A stretch of DNA of 64,000 nucleotides from Campylobacter sp. RM6914 (GCF_004803835.1 NZ_CP012545.1:1674001-1738000); one strand, 5' to 3'; positions 8,055 to 20,719 are shown, numbered from the stretch's first letter. The notes: generated from the letters alone by a model not told the origin. Numbers and translations: made by a program.

Positions 8055-9945
8055 AATTTTACTTGCGTTTTTACTATGCTTTAACCTTGCTTTTGCGGGT
8101 GAAAAAGGCGAAAACAACCAAACCGCTTCACTTGAGCCAAAAAATATAGTAGAAGCCACCGCTCAAATTCAAACCCTAAACGGGCAGATACAAATTTTAA
8201 AACTACAGCAACAAGACTCAAACGCCTCAAATACAAGCGCTTCAAATTTATCTACTCTTGAAAAGAGAAAAGAGAAGCTTTTAGACAAAATTCCATTTCT
8301 TATCATGCAAATAGACGTCAAACAAAGCGATATAGATAAATTTAAAGCACGAAAAAATTCTGCAGAAAACAAGGTCGCAAGATATGAAAAGTCAGGCAAT
8401 AAAAAGCTCTTTGCACAAAATGCCATCGAGCTTGAACAGCTAAGGATAAGCGAAGCCTACTATACTGCACTCATAAAGCTTGAAGAGTTGTTTAAAAAGG
8501 GTGCAAAAGACAGTCAGATAAAAGATCTCATCGTAGCCGAGCTTTTAAATTTACAGACAAATTTATACCTAAACATTAAAGATCTAAAGGAATTTTTAGG
8601 CGATGATGTGGCGACATATAGCAACGAGATCGCCCTGCTTGAACTGCAAAAACAAACATCTGAAGAAATTTTAACATATATAAAAAACAACGCCGCACTT
8701 TTAAGCTCAAGCTTCATACTCTCTGAGTTAAATTTAAAAAATGCGATCGATCTTATAAATGAAAAAGTTCCCGTCAATACAAATAAATTTAATCTCGGCA
8801 AGACGGCCATTATAATTTTTATATTTTTATTTTTTATATCACTAACAAGACTTTTAGCAAAATTTACCTACTGGTTTATCTCGCTATTTGCAAAATTTGA
8901 AGGTAGCGAGGACATAAAAGATCAAATTCTTGACATCGTCAAACGACCGATAAGTTCGATACTTATAATCTATGCACTAAATATCTGCATAAGAATCGGC
9001 TACTATCCTGTGCCTATGCCTATAAATATCGCAAATACCTTTTCGATAATTTATATCTTGGCGTTTGCCTGGCTACTTTTAACCATGCTTGATGGATACG
9101 GACTTATACTAATCGGCAAGATCGCTCAAAAAAGCGGACGAAAAGAGGTTGTAAATTTAATCCTTAAAATTATATATTTTATCGTTCTTACGATAGCAAC
9201 CTTGCTTGTTTTAAGCCGCCTTGGATTTGATATATCGGCACTTATCGCCTCCCTTGGTATCGGCGGTTTGGCTGTTGCTTTTGCGGCAAAAGACATCATC
9301 GCAAATTTCTTTGCCTCGGTTATGCTTCTTTTTGATAACTCCTTTTCACAAGGCGACTGGATAGTTTGCGGTGATATAGAGGGAACGGTTGTCGAGATAG
9401 GACTTAGAAAAACAACGGTTAGAAGCTTTGATAACGCACTTATATTTGTGCCTAACTCAAAGTTGGTAAGCGACCCTATACGAAACTGGACAAGACGTAA
9501 AATCGGACGCAATATCAAGCTTACCATCGGACTTACTTATAACTCAACTATTAAGCAGCTTCAAAAATGTATAGACGACATAAGAAATATGCTTCTTGAT
9601 CATCCAAGTATATCAAAGCCTGATAACGGTGGTCAGTTTATGGCAAAAGATAGCAGGTCTAGATTTAAACAAAATATCGTAAGTATCGATGATCTAGCAG
9701 GTTATAAGAGCAACTTAACCGTAGCGCTTGATAACCTAAACGACAGCTCGGTGGATATCGTTGTAAACTGCTTTGCCAAAACAACCGTAGGCGCTGAATA
9801 CGTCCTTGTAAAGCAAGATATTATATTTAAGATCATGCAAATCGTAAGCGAAAACAACCTTTCGTTTGCATTCCCAAGCCAAAGTCTTTATATAGAAAAT
9901 ACAAATTTACCACAAGATGAAATTTTACAAAAGGAGAATTTATGA
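8047..9945 (+). CDS. Large mechanosensitive channel of the MscS family
   Basis: A 632-aa inner-membrane channel that would open on hypo-osmotic stress. Residues 1-17 form a signal peptide (ILLAFLLCFNLAFA), followed by a periplasmic coiled-coil-rich region to about 245, several membrane helices (about 250-270, 300-320, 330-355, 375-395), and the pore helix plus beta domain with GIGGLAVAFAAKDIIANFFAS and the GDWIVCGDIEGTVVEIGLRKT segment. The architecture is larger than minimal MscS and closer to MscK/YnaI-type proteins. It overlaps the upstream carbonic anhydrase gene, and its TGA overlaps the ATG of the 50-aa gene at 9942. Confidence 0.9.
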   Translation: MSKILLAFLLCFNLAFAGEKGENNQTASLEPKNIVEATAQIQTLNGQIQILKLQQQDSNASNTSASNLSTLEKRKEKLLDKIPFLIMQIDVKQSDIDKFKARKNSAENKVARYEKSGNKKLFAQNAIELEQLRISEAYYTALIKLEELFKKGAKDSQIKDLIVAELLNLQTNLYLNIKDLKEFLGDDVATYSNEIALLELQKQTSEEILTYIKNNAALLSSSFILSELNLKNAIDLINEKVPVNTNKFNLGKTAIIIFIFLFFISLTRLLAKFTYWFISLFAKFEGSEDIKDQILDIVKRPISSILIIYALNICIRIGYYPVPMPINIANTFSIIYILAFAWLLLTMLDGYGLILIGKIAQKSGRKEVVNLILKIIYFIVLTIATLLVLSRLGFDISALIASLGIGGLAVAFAAKDIIANFFASVMLLFDNSFSQGDWIVCGDIEGTVVEIGLRKTTVRSFDNALIFVPNSKLVSDPIRNWTRRKIGRNIKLTIGLTYNSTIKQLQKCIDDIRNMLLDHPSISKPDNGGQFMAKDSRSRFKQNIVSIDDLAGYKSNLTVALDNLNDSSVDIVVNCFAKTTVGAEYVLVKQDIIFKIMQIVSENNLSFAFPSQSLYIENTNLPQDEILQKENL

Positions 9946-10094
9946 GCACGGAATTTGAAGACGACTTCGATTATGAAGAGAGTATAGGAGATGATGACTA
10001 CGACTCATCTAACACGTATAGTTATAATTATGACGAAAACGACTATGACTACGATGACGGTGACGAGGAAGAAGATAGCTACGAATCTTATTAA
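9942..10094 (+). CDS. 50-aa extremely acidic, tyrosine-rich protein
   Basis: A short ORF read directly: ATG at 9942 with AAGGAG five bases upstream, overlapping the MscS stop as ATGA, and TAA at 10092. Of 50 residues 23 are Asp/Glu and nine are Tyr, with no Lys, Arg or His. Segments such as DENDYDYDDGDEEED show the composition. No family is recognised. The coupling to the MscS gene and a good ribosome binding site argue that it is translated. Possible roles: ion-binding or disordered partner of the channel, or a nucleic-acid mimic; all are guesses. Confidence 0.65.
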   Translation: MSTEFEDDFDYEESIGDDDYDSSNTYSYNYDENDYDYDDGDEEEDSYESY

Positions 10095-10131
10095 ACGCTA
10101 TTAAAATTTACATAAAGGAAGTTGCACTTTC

Positions 10132-11193
10132 ATGAGCAAAGAAGTAGGACATGCTAGTTATAAAGCCGTAGAAAATATCTACAAAACGCTTTTATACATT
10201 TTAATCATAATAAATTTAACCTGTGTGCTTTTGTTCTACTTTATAAATGCAAATATCGCTATATTTTACGCCATGTCGGTGATTGTATTTGTATTAATGA
10301 GGTTAAATTTTAACATCAAACACAGCATGCTAATATCGGTGCTGTTTCATGCAAATACGATTATCGGCGCTACCTTGGGTTCTGTAGTATTGGGCTGGGC
10401 TTCAGGCATGTGGATCATGCTTGCATGCACCATACTTGTAAATTACTTTTTGGATTTTGACTCAAAACGTATCACATACGCGATCGTTATCATGGAGCTG
10501 CTTATATTAATAGCACTTTACTTTTTTACAAAAGATATCAACATCGGGCTTTCGAAAGAAATTTTACTTATAACAAACACAGCGAACATTATCTTGATAT
10601 TTTATACAAGGATAAAACTTTCAACATACGCCGACATCATAACGGCAGCTGACTATCAGCGACTTAAAAACGAAACGGATGAGCTTGAAAAGCTTTCAAA
10701 AAGAGACTTTCTCACCGGTCTTTTAAATAGGCGCTCTATAAAAAATATCCTAAGATACGAGCTAAGCGCGTTAAAAGAGAATGAAAATCCAAACTCAAAT
10801 TTAGTCGTTATGCTTGGCGATATAGATAACTTTAAAACGATAAATGATACATTCGGACACGAGCGAGGAGATGCGGTTTTAAAAGATGTTGCCGATATGC
10901 TTGTAAGTATCTTCAGAAAAGATGACTATATCTGCCGATGGGGCGGGGAAGAATTTCTTATAATACTTCCGAATACAAAAACCGACTTCTTATACAAGAT
11001 CACCGCAAGGCTTACGCGAAGCATAAATTCTATCAAACTACCCGATAAATCAGCTGTGAGTATGACATTTGGTATGGTTGTTTGCACAAATAAAACGATC
11101 ATCACGATGGACGAGCTTATAGGCAAGGCAGACGCCCTGCTTTACCAAGGTAAAAGAAACGGTAAAAATCGCATAGAATGGAAATTTGACTAG
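10132..11193 (+). CDS. Membrane diguanylate cyclase (GGDEF), first of a pair
   Basis: A 353-aa protein expected to make cyclic di-GMP. The N-terminal half has about five or six membrane helices (residues about 20-175) forming a small integral sensor. The C-terminal GGDEF domain begins near 190 with LTGLLNRRS, then GDIDNFKTINDTFGHERGD, and has the active site as RWGGEEFLI. The inhibitory I-site RKDD lies exactly five residues before GGEEF, so product inhibition is likely. AAGGAAG precedes the ATG. The stop overlaps the start of the next cyclase. Confidence 0.9.
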   Translation: MSKEVGHASYKAVENIYKTLLYILIIINLTCVLLFYFINANIAIFYAMSVIVFVLMRLNFNIKHSMLISVLFHANTIIGATLGSVVLGWASGMWIMLACTILVNYFLDFDSKRITYAIVIMELLILIALYFFTKDINIGLSKEILLITNTANIILIFYTRIKLSTYADIITAADYQRLKNETDELEKLSKRDFLTGLLNRRSIKNILRYELSALKENENPNSNLVVMLGDIDNFKTINDTFGHERGDAVLKDVADMLVSIFRKDDYICRWGGEEFLIILPNTKTDFLYKITARLTRSINSIKLPDKSAVSMTFGMVVCTNKTIITMDELIGKADALLYQGKRNGKNRIEWKFD

Positions 11194-12290
11194 TGAGTAT
11201 CTTTGTTAAAAATATAAAAAGAAACATAAATCCTGAGCTATTTTTACAGATAGTTTTAACCCTGTCATTGATAACTCACATTGTGTATTTTGTTTTATTT
11301 CTCATCGCAAAAGAAGAGAGCCTAGCCGTGGTTAATATATTTTCGATAATAAGCTATATATTTTCGATTAAAATTTTAATAGACAACAAAACAAACGCAA
11401 AACTATCGTTTTTTATATTTCAAATAGAAACATTTGTATATGTATTTATCTGCACTATGGTGCTTGGCTGGGGATACGGCTTTGGTTTATTGTTTTTAAC
11501 CTCAACGTTTACCATGCTCTTGCCCGCATTTGCTTACAGAAAAGTCAACCACACTATCATAACGATACAAACCATAGCCGCCATTATATGCTTGCTGTTT
11601 CTTGCGGGGGAACCAAATAGACCATATGACGCGTGGCGTGATATTTTCATGGTGATAAACCTTAGTGTAATGACCTTTTTTGCTATAGCTATAGCCTATC
11701 TGCTTGAAGTGTCTAACAAGCTAATCTACGCAAGCGTCTTAAAACAAAAAGATAAAATTCGCATGATAGTTAACCACGACCCATTAACAGGGCTTTTAAA
11801 CCGAACTTCTATGAATAGCGTCATGGACAAGAAGAGTCTTTTTGAAAATATAAATTTCTCCATCGTAATGTGCGATATAGACAACTTTAAAATCATCAAC
11901 GATACTTACGGACATAGCGCAGGAGACGCGCTTTTGGTTGATTTTGCAGGAATTTTACACAAAACATTTAAAGAAAACGACTATGTTGCTCGCTGGGGCG
12001 GAGAAGAATTTCTTATCATAACTTACAACGCGACATCTGGCGAAGCTCTAAAAAGTATGCAACAAGTAAAAGAGCTGATAAGTCAGTCAACAACCACATA
12101 TCAAAACACCGCCATAAAAGCAACGATGACATTTGGTATGGTATCGCACGATGGAAAAGAGCCATTTAATATAAAAGACATGATAAGACAAGCCGACGCA
12201 CTACTTTATCAAGGTAAAAAACGAGGTAAAGATATCATTGTAAATGAAAAATACAACCACGCGCTATGGGGGGGGGCGGAGCACCCCTAA
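11193..12290 (+). CDS. Membrane diguanylate cyclase (GGDEF), second of a pair, poly-G tail
   Basis: A 365-aa paralogue of the preceding gene with the same design: membrane helices through about residue 175, then a GGDEF domain (LTGLLNRTS, CDIDNFKIINDTYGHSAGD, RWGGEEFLI). It lacks the I-site: the RxxD position reads KEND, so feedback inhibition is probably absent. The start is GTG, overlapping the preceding stop codon. A run of nine G near the 3' end (12268-12276) encodes the WGG of the last residues; slippage there would change or lengthen the C-terminal tail. Confidence 0.88.
   Translation: MSIFVKNIKRNINPELFLQIVLTLSLITHIVYFVLFLIAKEESLAVVNIFSIISYIFSIKILIDNKTNAKLSFFIFQIETFVYVFICTMVLGWGYGFGLLFLTSTFTMLLPAFAYRKVNHTIITIQTIAAIICLLFLAGEPNRPYDAWRDIFMVINLSVMTFFAIAIAYLLEVSNKLIYASVLKQKDKIRMIVNHDPLTGLLNRTSMNSVMDKKSLFENINFSIVMCDIDNFKIINDTYGHSAGDALLVDFAGILHKTFKENDYVARWGGEEFLIITYNATSGEALKSMQQVKELISQSTTTYQNTAIKATMTFGMVSHDGKEPFNIKDMIRQADALLYQGKKRGKDIIVNEKYNHALWGGAEHP
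12268..12276 (+). repeat. G9 homopolymer tract, candidate phase-variable site
   Basis: Nine consecutive G inside the last codons of the second GGDEF gene. Eight G would give a tail ending RSTPK. Ten G would read through to a new tail of about 18 residues ending QIQI. Poly-G tracts of this length are the usual phase-variation signal in Campylobacter. Confidence 0.6.
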
Positions 12291-12345
12291 ATAACACAAA
12301 GCCCTCTTTATATCAAATCCAAATTTAAAGTATATAAAATTTAAA

Positions 12346-12374
12346 GATTATGACGGAGGTTATCCGCCATAATC
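12346..12374. terminator. Bidirectional terminator between GGDEF genes and TRAP operon
   Basis: GATTATGACGG (12346-12356) and CCGCCATAATC (12364-12374) pair with one mismatch around a short loop, between the convergent diguanylate cyclase gene and dctM. Confidence 0.7.
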
Positions 12375-12385
12375 ATAAAGAAGTT

Positions 12386-13669
12386 TTAATTGCCATACAT
12401 TAAATTTGGCAACCAAAGTGAAATTTCAGGTATATAAGTTATAAGTATAAGCCCCACAAACAGCGTTAATGTCCATGGTAAGCACGACATGATAACATCT
12501 TTTAAGCTCATGCCCGTTAGTCCGCTAGCAACAAATAGGTTAAGCCCCACAGGTGGCGTGATCATGCCTATCTCCATATTCACGATAAGAACTATACCAA
12601 AATGTATCGGATCGATACCTAGCATAGTAGCTATCGGTAAAAGCAGCGGCACCATGATCATAACAACAGATGACGGCTCCATAAACTGACCCATGATAAA
12701 TAGCAATATATTTACGATGATCAAGAATGTTATCTTGCCGATATTTGCACTTAGCATAGCATCCGCGATAGCTTGAGGTATCTGCTCACTTGTAAGTAGA
12801 TATGCAAACACAACCGCGTTTGTAATGATGAAAAATATCATCGCGGTAGTCATCGCCGAATCAAGACATATAGCCCAGATGTCCTTAACTTTTATATCCT
12901 TATACACAAAAAGCGATATAACAAGCGCATAAACGGCACTAGCCGCAGCAGCCTCGGTCGGAGTAAAAATTCCGCCGTAAATTCCGCCTATAACGACAAC
13001 AATGATCAAAAGCGCCCAAAACGCCTTACCGAATTTCTTAATACGCTCACTCATCGGCTCAGGAGTAGTTGCCTTAAAGCCTAGTTTTCTTGCTCCGATA
13101 TAAGTTTGAGCTATCATCATAGCACCAAGCATAACACCCGGTATAACGCCCGCCATAAATAGCTTACCTATACTAACCTCAGCCGTTACACCATAAACGA
13201 TCATAACAACAGAAGGCGGTATCAAAATTCCAAGTGAACCCGCAGTCGAAATTCCTCCTACGGCGTAAGTTGCGGGATAGCCCGCCTCTTTTATAGCTAC
13301 AAACATGATAGAGCCGATCGCAACAACCGTTGCAGGAGAACTTCCAGAAACTGCCGCAAATATTATACAAGCAAATATCGCACTCATCGGAAGACCACCA
13401 GGCAAATGTCCTACCATAGACTTTGCAAATTCTATAATACGCTTAGCAGAACCACCTTTGCTTAGTAAATTTCCCGCCAAGATAAACATAGGTATCGCCA
13501 TAAGCGAAAATTTGTTTATACCGTCAAATATAAGTTGAGGAATTCCCGCTAGCTCCAAGTCTGTAAAAAGTATCATAGTAAGCACAGTGCTTGCGCCAAG
13601 TGAAATGGCTACAGGCACACCTATAAGCATAAGCCCAAAAAGAGCGATAAATAAAAACGCTATGGTCAT
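12386..13669 (-). CDS. dctM: TRAP transporter large permease (DctM)
   Basis: The 427-aa, 12-helix membrane subunit that drives Na+-coupled uptake of organic acids together with DctQ and DctP. The family motif GVPVAISLGAS is at residues 17-27 and the GSLGILIPPSVVMIVYG and GMITPPVGLNLFVASG segments are intact, matching DctM. It overlaps dctQ by four bases (ATGA type) and is the last gene of dctP-dctQ-dctM. A hairpin at 12346-12374 ends the operon. Confidence 0.95.
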   Translation of the reverse strand: MTIAFLFIALFGLMLIGVPVAISLGASTVLTMILFTDLELAGIPQLIFDGINKFSLMAIPMFILAGNLLSKGGSAKRIIEFAKSMVGHLPGGLPMSAIFACIIFAAVSGSSPATVVAIGSIMFVAIKEAGYPATYAVGGISTAGSLGILIPPSVVMIVYGVTAEVSIGKLFMAGVIPGVMLGAMMIAQTYIGARKLGFKATTPEPMSERIKKFGKAFWALLIIVVVIGGIYGGIFTPTEAAAASAVYALVISLFVYKDIKVKDIWAICLDSAMTTAMIFFIITNAVVFAYLLTSEQIPQAIADAMLSANIGKITFLIIVNILLFIMGQFMEPSSVVMIMVPLLLPIATMLGIDPIHFGIVLIVNMEIGMITPPVGLNLFVASGLTGMSLKDVIMSCLPWTLTLFVGLILITYIPEISLWLPNLMYGN

Positions 13670-14238
13670 TTTTGCTCCTTTTTAACAACAGAAACAGCAT
13701 CTCTGATGGTTTCGGCTTCTGCATTTACGATAACTTTGTCAGCAGGTGTTTTGGCTATCTCGAAAATTTTCTCTCCAGCCCTATAGCTTGCACCCAAAAA
13801 TGCTATCGGAAGAACAAGCATTGGTATCCATTGAGGAATTCCAAGGTCAACGCTCATAAATTCCATCTCGTGAAGTATCATGAGGTATTGAACACCGTAA
13901 ACTACGATAAATAACAAAAATACCGTTGTTAGGATACTTGAAAATATCATATAGACTTTAGCGATCTGTGGAGGAAATTTTTCTATTAGTATGGTTACGC
14001 TTATATGAATGCCCTTTTTAAAACCATAAGCGGCAGCGAAAAATGCAGACCAGATGAAAAGGTAGTTTACCGTTTCACCTGCCCATGCCCAGCCACTGTT
14101 AAAACAGTAGCGCATAACGACATTGATAAAGGCTAGCAGCGTCCCGGCTGCTATACCTACGACGGCGATCGTCTTGTTTACACTAGCGATGCCGACATCT
14201 AAAATCTGAAAAAATCTTTGCATAGTATTACTTTGCAT
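13666..14238 (-). CDS. dctQ: TRAP transporter small permease (DctQ)
   Basis: The 190-aa small membrane subunit with four hydrophobic helices (about 20-40, 55-75, 90-115, 130-150) and the family segment NVVMRYCFNSGWAWAGE. It bridges DctP and DctM. Two ATG codons are possible: 14238, which overlaps the dctP stop by 11 bp, and 14223. The C-terminal 35 residues are charged and variable, as usual. Confidence 0.92.
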   Translation of the reverse strand: MQSNTMQRFFQILDVGIASVNKTIAVVGIAAGTLLAFINVVMRYCFNSGWAWAGETVNYLFIWSAFFAAAYGFKKGIHISVTILIEKFPPQIAKVYMIFSSILTTVFLLFIVVYGVQYLMILHEMEFMSVDLGIPQWIPMLVLPIAFLGASYRAGEKIFEIAKTPADKVIVNAEAETIRDAVSVVKKEQK

Positions 14239-15220
14239 TTATAGTTTTTTCTACTAGATCTTTACCTATGATATCGTAAAATTTAGGATAGATAGGTTGC
14301 ATAGCCTCAGACCATTTAGCTCTTTGAGTATCATCAAGTTTGAAAATTTCAAGCTTCTTAGTCTCTGCTGCGTATTTTTCAAGCTCTGCTATAACGTGTG
14401 CGTCCTCTTTAGCGGTCTCTTCACGCTCATAATCAGTAGCCTCACTAAGTGCTTGAGTAACATACTTTTTCATATCTTCAGGCAAACTCTTCCAGAATTT
14501 ATCGCTAACTACTACAAGATAGCCAAGATATCCGTGGCTTGAAAGCGTAAGCGAACTTTGAACTTCATGGAATTTTGTGTTATAGAAATTTGAAAGCGGG
14601 TTTTCAGTCGCATCTACAACGCGTTGTTGAAGCGCAGAGTAAACCTCCGAGAACGGAAGAACTTGAGGGTTGCCTCCGACTGCTTTCATTTGTTCTTCTA
14701 AAACTTTTGAGCTTTGAATTCTAAATTTTTGTCCTTTAGCATCTTCGGGATTTACGATAGGTTTTGTGCTTGAGCTAAAGTGTTTAAAGCCCGCATCCCA
14801 ATAATCAAGCGCAACAAAACCTTTTTTAGTAACTAGGTCTTTTAAAGCCTGACCAACTTCGCCGTCTTGAACTTTATGCAGGTGATTTTCATCTGCAAAT
14901 ATAAACGGTAGATCAAAAAGCTGAAACTGTGGAACGATAGGCGTAAATTTTGAAAAACTAGGCGCTGCCATTTGAACGTTGTTTAGCTTTAAAGCACCAA
15001 ATACACGATCATCATCAACAAGTTGAGCCGAAGGGAAAACTTGAACTTTTATCTTACCGCCGCTTATCTCCTCAACGCGTTTTGCGAAGAAATCAGCCGC
15101 TTTTCCTTTTGGTGTACTTGCCGCAACAACGTGCGCGAATTTTATTGTATATGTTTTTTCAGCTGCAAATGCACTTACTGCAACTGCGCAGCTTAGTATT
15201 GTTGAAATTAAAACTTTCAT
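14228..15220 (-). CDS. dctP: TRAP transporter periplasmic solute-binding protein (DctP)
   Basis: A 330-aa periplasmic receptor with signal peptide (residues 1-19, cut after SAFA). DctP-type features include IKFAHVVAASTPKG, the carboxylate-binding Arg in GQKFRIQSSKVLE near residue 155, and the segment VVDATENPLSNFYN near 215. This suggests C4-dicarboxylate or a similar organic acid; the substrate is inferred from family. It is the first gene of the operon, with AAGGAG before the ATG. No dedicated DctS/DctR regulators are adjacent. Confidence 0.93.
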   Translation of the reverse strand: MKVLISTILSCAVAVSAFAAEKTYTIKFAHVVAASTPKGKAADFFAKRVEEISGGKIKVQVFPSAQLVDDDRVFGALKLNNVQMAAPSFSKFTPIVPQFQLFDLPFIFADENHLHKVQDGEVGQALKDLVTKKGFVALDYWDAGFKHFSSSTKPIVNPEDAKGQKFRIQSSKVLEEQMKAVGGNPQVLPFSEVYSALQQRVVDATENPLSNFYNTKFHEVQSSLTLSSHGYLGYLVVVSDKFWKSLPEDMKKYVTQALSEATDYEREETAKEDAHVIAELEKYAAETKKLEIFKLDDTQRAKWSEAMQPIYPKFYDIIGKDLVEKTINAK

Positions 15221-15397
15221 GAGTTTCTCCTTTGTTTGGTTTTAAGCCCATTATAATATTTAAATTTTTGATTTTGTATAGTTTGTTACATTTAGTTACT
15301 TTTATTTCATTACAAATGTTACTTTTTTACTCATTTAATATTTTAAAAGTGGTAAAAATATCCTATAAACGATAAAAATACTCAATTAATAATTTAG

Positions 15398-15417
15398 TTA
15401 CAAATTTGTAATATAAT
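15398..15417 (+). promoter_or_regulatory. sodB promoter with a 14-bp palindrome
   Basis: A perfect palindrome TTACAAATTTGTAA (15398-15411) abuts a TATAAT −10 box (15412-15417) 35 bp before the sodB ATG. More TTAC motifs lie upstream (15287-15330 region) between dctP and sodB. A regulator bound here would sit in the −35 to −10 region. Confidence 0.5.
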
Positions 15418-15451
15418 GTGACTTGTAAAATTCAATATATAAGGAACCAAA

Positions 15452-16075
15452 ATGTTTACACTAAGACAACTTCCGTTTGACGCTAAAACAAATGCCGTCG
15501 TAAGCGAGCAAACCTGTAATTACCACCACGGCAAACACCACGCAACTTATGTCGCAAATTTAAATAATCTAATAAAAGATAGCGAATTTGCAAATGCAGG
15601 ACTTTATGAGCTTCTAATAAGCGCTAAAGGCGGACTATATAACAATGCGGCTCAAGTTTATAACCACGACTTTTACTGGGATTGTATAGCTAAAAAAAGC
15701 CAGATGAGCCAAGAGCTACAAGCGGCGCTATCAAATGAATTTGGTAACTTTAAAGACGAGTTCATTAAAGCCGCTACAACACTTTTTGGTTCAGGCTGGG
15801 CATGGCTTGTTTATAGCCCGTCAAGCCAAAAATTAGAGATCGTTCAAACTTCAAATGCCGTAACTCCGGTAACCGAAGGTAAAATTCCACTTCTTGTTGT
15901 AGATGTTTGGGAACACGCGTATTATATTGATAACTTCAATGCTCGCCCAAAATACCTCGAAACATTTTATGAAAACATAAACTGGGAATTTGTTTCATCT
16001 GCTTATGAGTGGGCAAAGAAAGAGGGTTTAAATTCCGTTAAATTTTATATCGACGAACTTCACGGAAATAAATAA
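15452..16075 (+). CDS. sodB: Iron superoxide dismutase
   Basis: Dismutates superoxide in the cytosol. The 207-aa sequence has the metal ligands: His in YHHGKHHATYV (residues about 25-35), His in QVYNHDFYWDC near 75, and Asp/His in VVDVWEHAYYIDN near 155-167. The pattern is that of Fe-type SOD. AAGGAA precedes the ATG and a palindromic promoter region lies upstream. A strong hairpin follows the stop. Confidence 0.96.
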   Translation: MFTLRQLPFDAKTNAVVSEQTCNYHHGKHHATYVANLNNLIKDSEFANAGLYELLISAKGGLYNNAAQVYNHDFYWDCIAKKSQMSQELQAALSNEFGNFKDEFIKAATTLFGSGWAWLVYSPSSQKLEIVQTSNAVTPVTEGKIPLLVVDVWEHAYYIDNFNARPKYLETFYENINWEFVSSAYEWAKKEGLNSVKFYIDELHGNK

Positions 16076-16096
16076 TAGTTACCATTTGTAACATAA

Positions 16097-16121
16097 GTCT
16101 TAGGTGAACTACACCTAAGAC
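16097..16121. terminator. Bidirectional terminator between sodB and the MalY-like gene
   Basis: GTCTTAGGTG (16097-16106) and CACCTAAGAC (16112-16121) are perfectly complementary around a 5-nt loop. It sits between two convergent genes. A second short inverted repeat GTTAC-N5-GTAAC lies just upstream (16078-16092). Confidence 0.85.
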
Positions 16122-16128
16122 AAATTTA

Positions 16129-17295
16129 TCATTTTGCGTTTTGATAAGCCAAAACTCCGGCTTTTAATCGCCTAAGCCCTTCCAAAACTCGCTCTTTTTG
16201 GGTTGCAATATTCATTCTAACAAAACACTTTCCACCACGATATGCATTGCCGTCATTTAGCCACAGTCCTGCTTTTTCTCTTAAAAATTTAGTAAATTCG
16301 CTTGAATTCTCACAAATTTTAGAGCAGTCTAGCCATAACAAATAAGTGGCGTCCGAAGGAACTAGACGGATAGGTAAATTTTCTCGCTCGATAAATTCCT
16401 TAACCAAGAGTTTATTTTCATATACATAACGATTTAGCTCATCAAGCCATGCCTCACCCTCGTTAAATGCGGCTATAGTTGCCGTTATAGCAAAGGCGTT
16501 TGCTTCGGCAACCTCGTCTGTATTTAAAGCTCTGTTCATCCTGACTCTTAGAGTTTTGTTTGGAACGATAACGGCTGAAGTCTGAAGTCCTGCGATGTTA
16601 AATGCCTTTGTGGCAGAAACGCAAGTGATAGAGTTTTGCGCACAAATTTCATTTATACTAGCAAATGGCACGTAACTTTTCCCGGGATCGGTCAAGTCGC
16701 AATGTATCTCATCACTAAGCACTAAAACGCCGTATTTATAGCAAAGCTCACCGATGCGAGCAAGATCGGTTTTGCTCCAAATTTTACCTGCTGGGTTTTG
16801 AGGGTTGCAAAGCAACATCATAGTCGTGAGCGGATCTGAAAGCTTTTCTTCAAGATCATCAAAGTCGATACAATACTCACCATTTTCATAAACAAGGTCG
16901 TTTGATAGGACTTGTCTGCCGTTGTTTGTTATGCAGTTAAAAAACAGATGATAAACCGGGGCTTGGACTACTACCTTGTCTCCAACGCTTGTAAATTTGC
17001 GCACGGCAGAGCTCATAGCAGGAACTATACCCGTGCAAAACATCATGGAATTTGGCTCAAATTTTACTCCATGTCTGCGTTGCCACCAAGAGCAAATCGC
17101 CTCATTCCACTCATTTGGGATATACGAGTAGCCAAATACGCCATTATCAAGTCTTTTTTGTATAGCAGATAAGATTTCTGGTGCAGCCTTAAAGTCCATA
17201 TCTGCCACCCACATAGGCAGTTCATCGCCATTGGTGCGCCATTTTGATGAATTGGTGCCACTTCTGTCAACCAAGGTATCAAAGTCGTATTTCAT
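16129..17295 (-). CDS. MalY/PatB-type cystathionine beta-lyase (PLP aminotransferase fold)
   Basis: A 388-aa pyridoxal-phosphate enzyme of fold type I. It most resembles the MalY/PatB C-S lyases that split cystathionine or other cysteine conjugates to a thiol, pyruvate and ammonia. Visible features are the N-terminal LPMWVADMDFKAAPEI, the CNPQNPAGKIW and VLSDEIHCDL segments with the cofactor-contacting Asn and Asp, and the PLP lysine in SATKAFNIAGLQ near residue 235. It is followed by recJ 15 bp upstream in the same direction, so recJ and this gene may be co-transcribed. Confidence 0.88.
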   Translation of the reverse strand: MKYDFDTLVDRSGTNSSKWRTNGDELPMWVADMDFKAAPEILSAIQKRLDNGVFGYSYIPNEWNEAICSWWQRRHGVKFEPNSMMFCTGIVPAMSSAVRKFTSVGDKVVVQAPVYHLFFNCITNNGRQVLSNDLVYENGEYCIDFDDLEEKLSDPLTTMMLLCNPQNPAGKIWSKTDLARIGELCYKYGVLVLSDEIHCDLTDPGKSYVPFASINEICAQNSITCVSATKAFNIAGLQTSAVIVPNKTLRVRMNRALNTDEVAEANAFAITATIAAFNEGEAWLDELNRYVYENKLLVKEFIERENLPIRLVPSDATYLLWLDCSKICENSSEFTKFLREKAGLWLNDGNAYRGGKCFVRMNIATQKERVLEGLRRLKAGVLAYQNAK

Positions 17296-17310
17296 GCTCT
17301 TCCTTTAAAT

Positions 17311-20527
<3,217 letters not shown>

Positions 20528-20719
20528 TTAATATTTTAATGGCTCAATTATATCTTTTTAAATTTAAAATACACCATGTTTTAATCACAAAACACCCACA
20601 AAAGCGGTTTAAATATATAAAGAGCAAACAGGAAAATTCGAGTAAAAACGACATTGTTTCACGCAAAATGACTTGATAACTAAAACCTAGTTTAAGTTTG
20701 ATTATTATAGACTTTGCGG

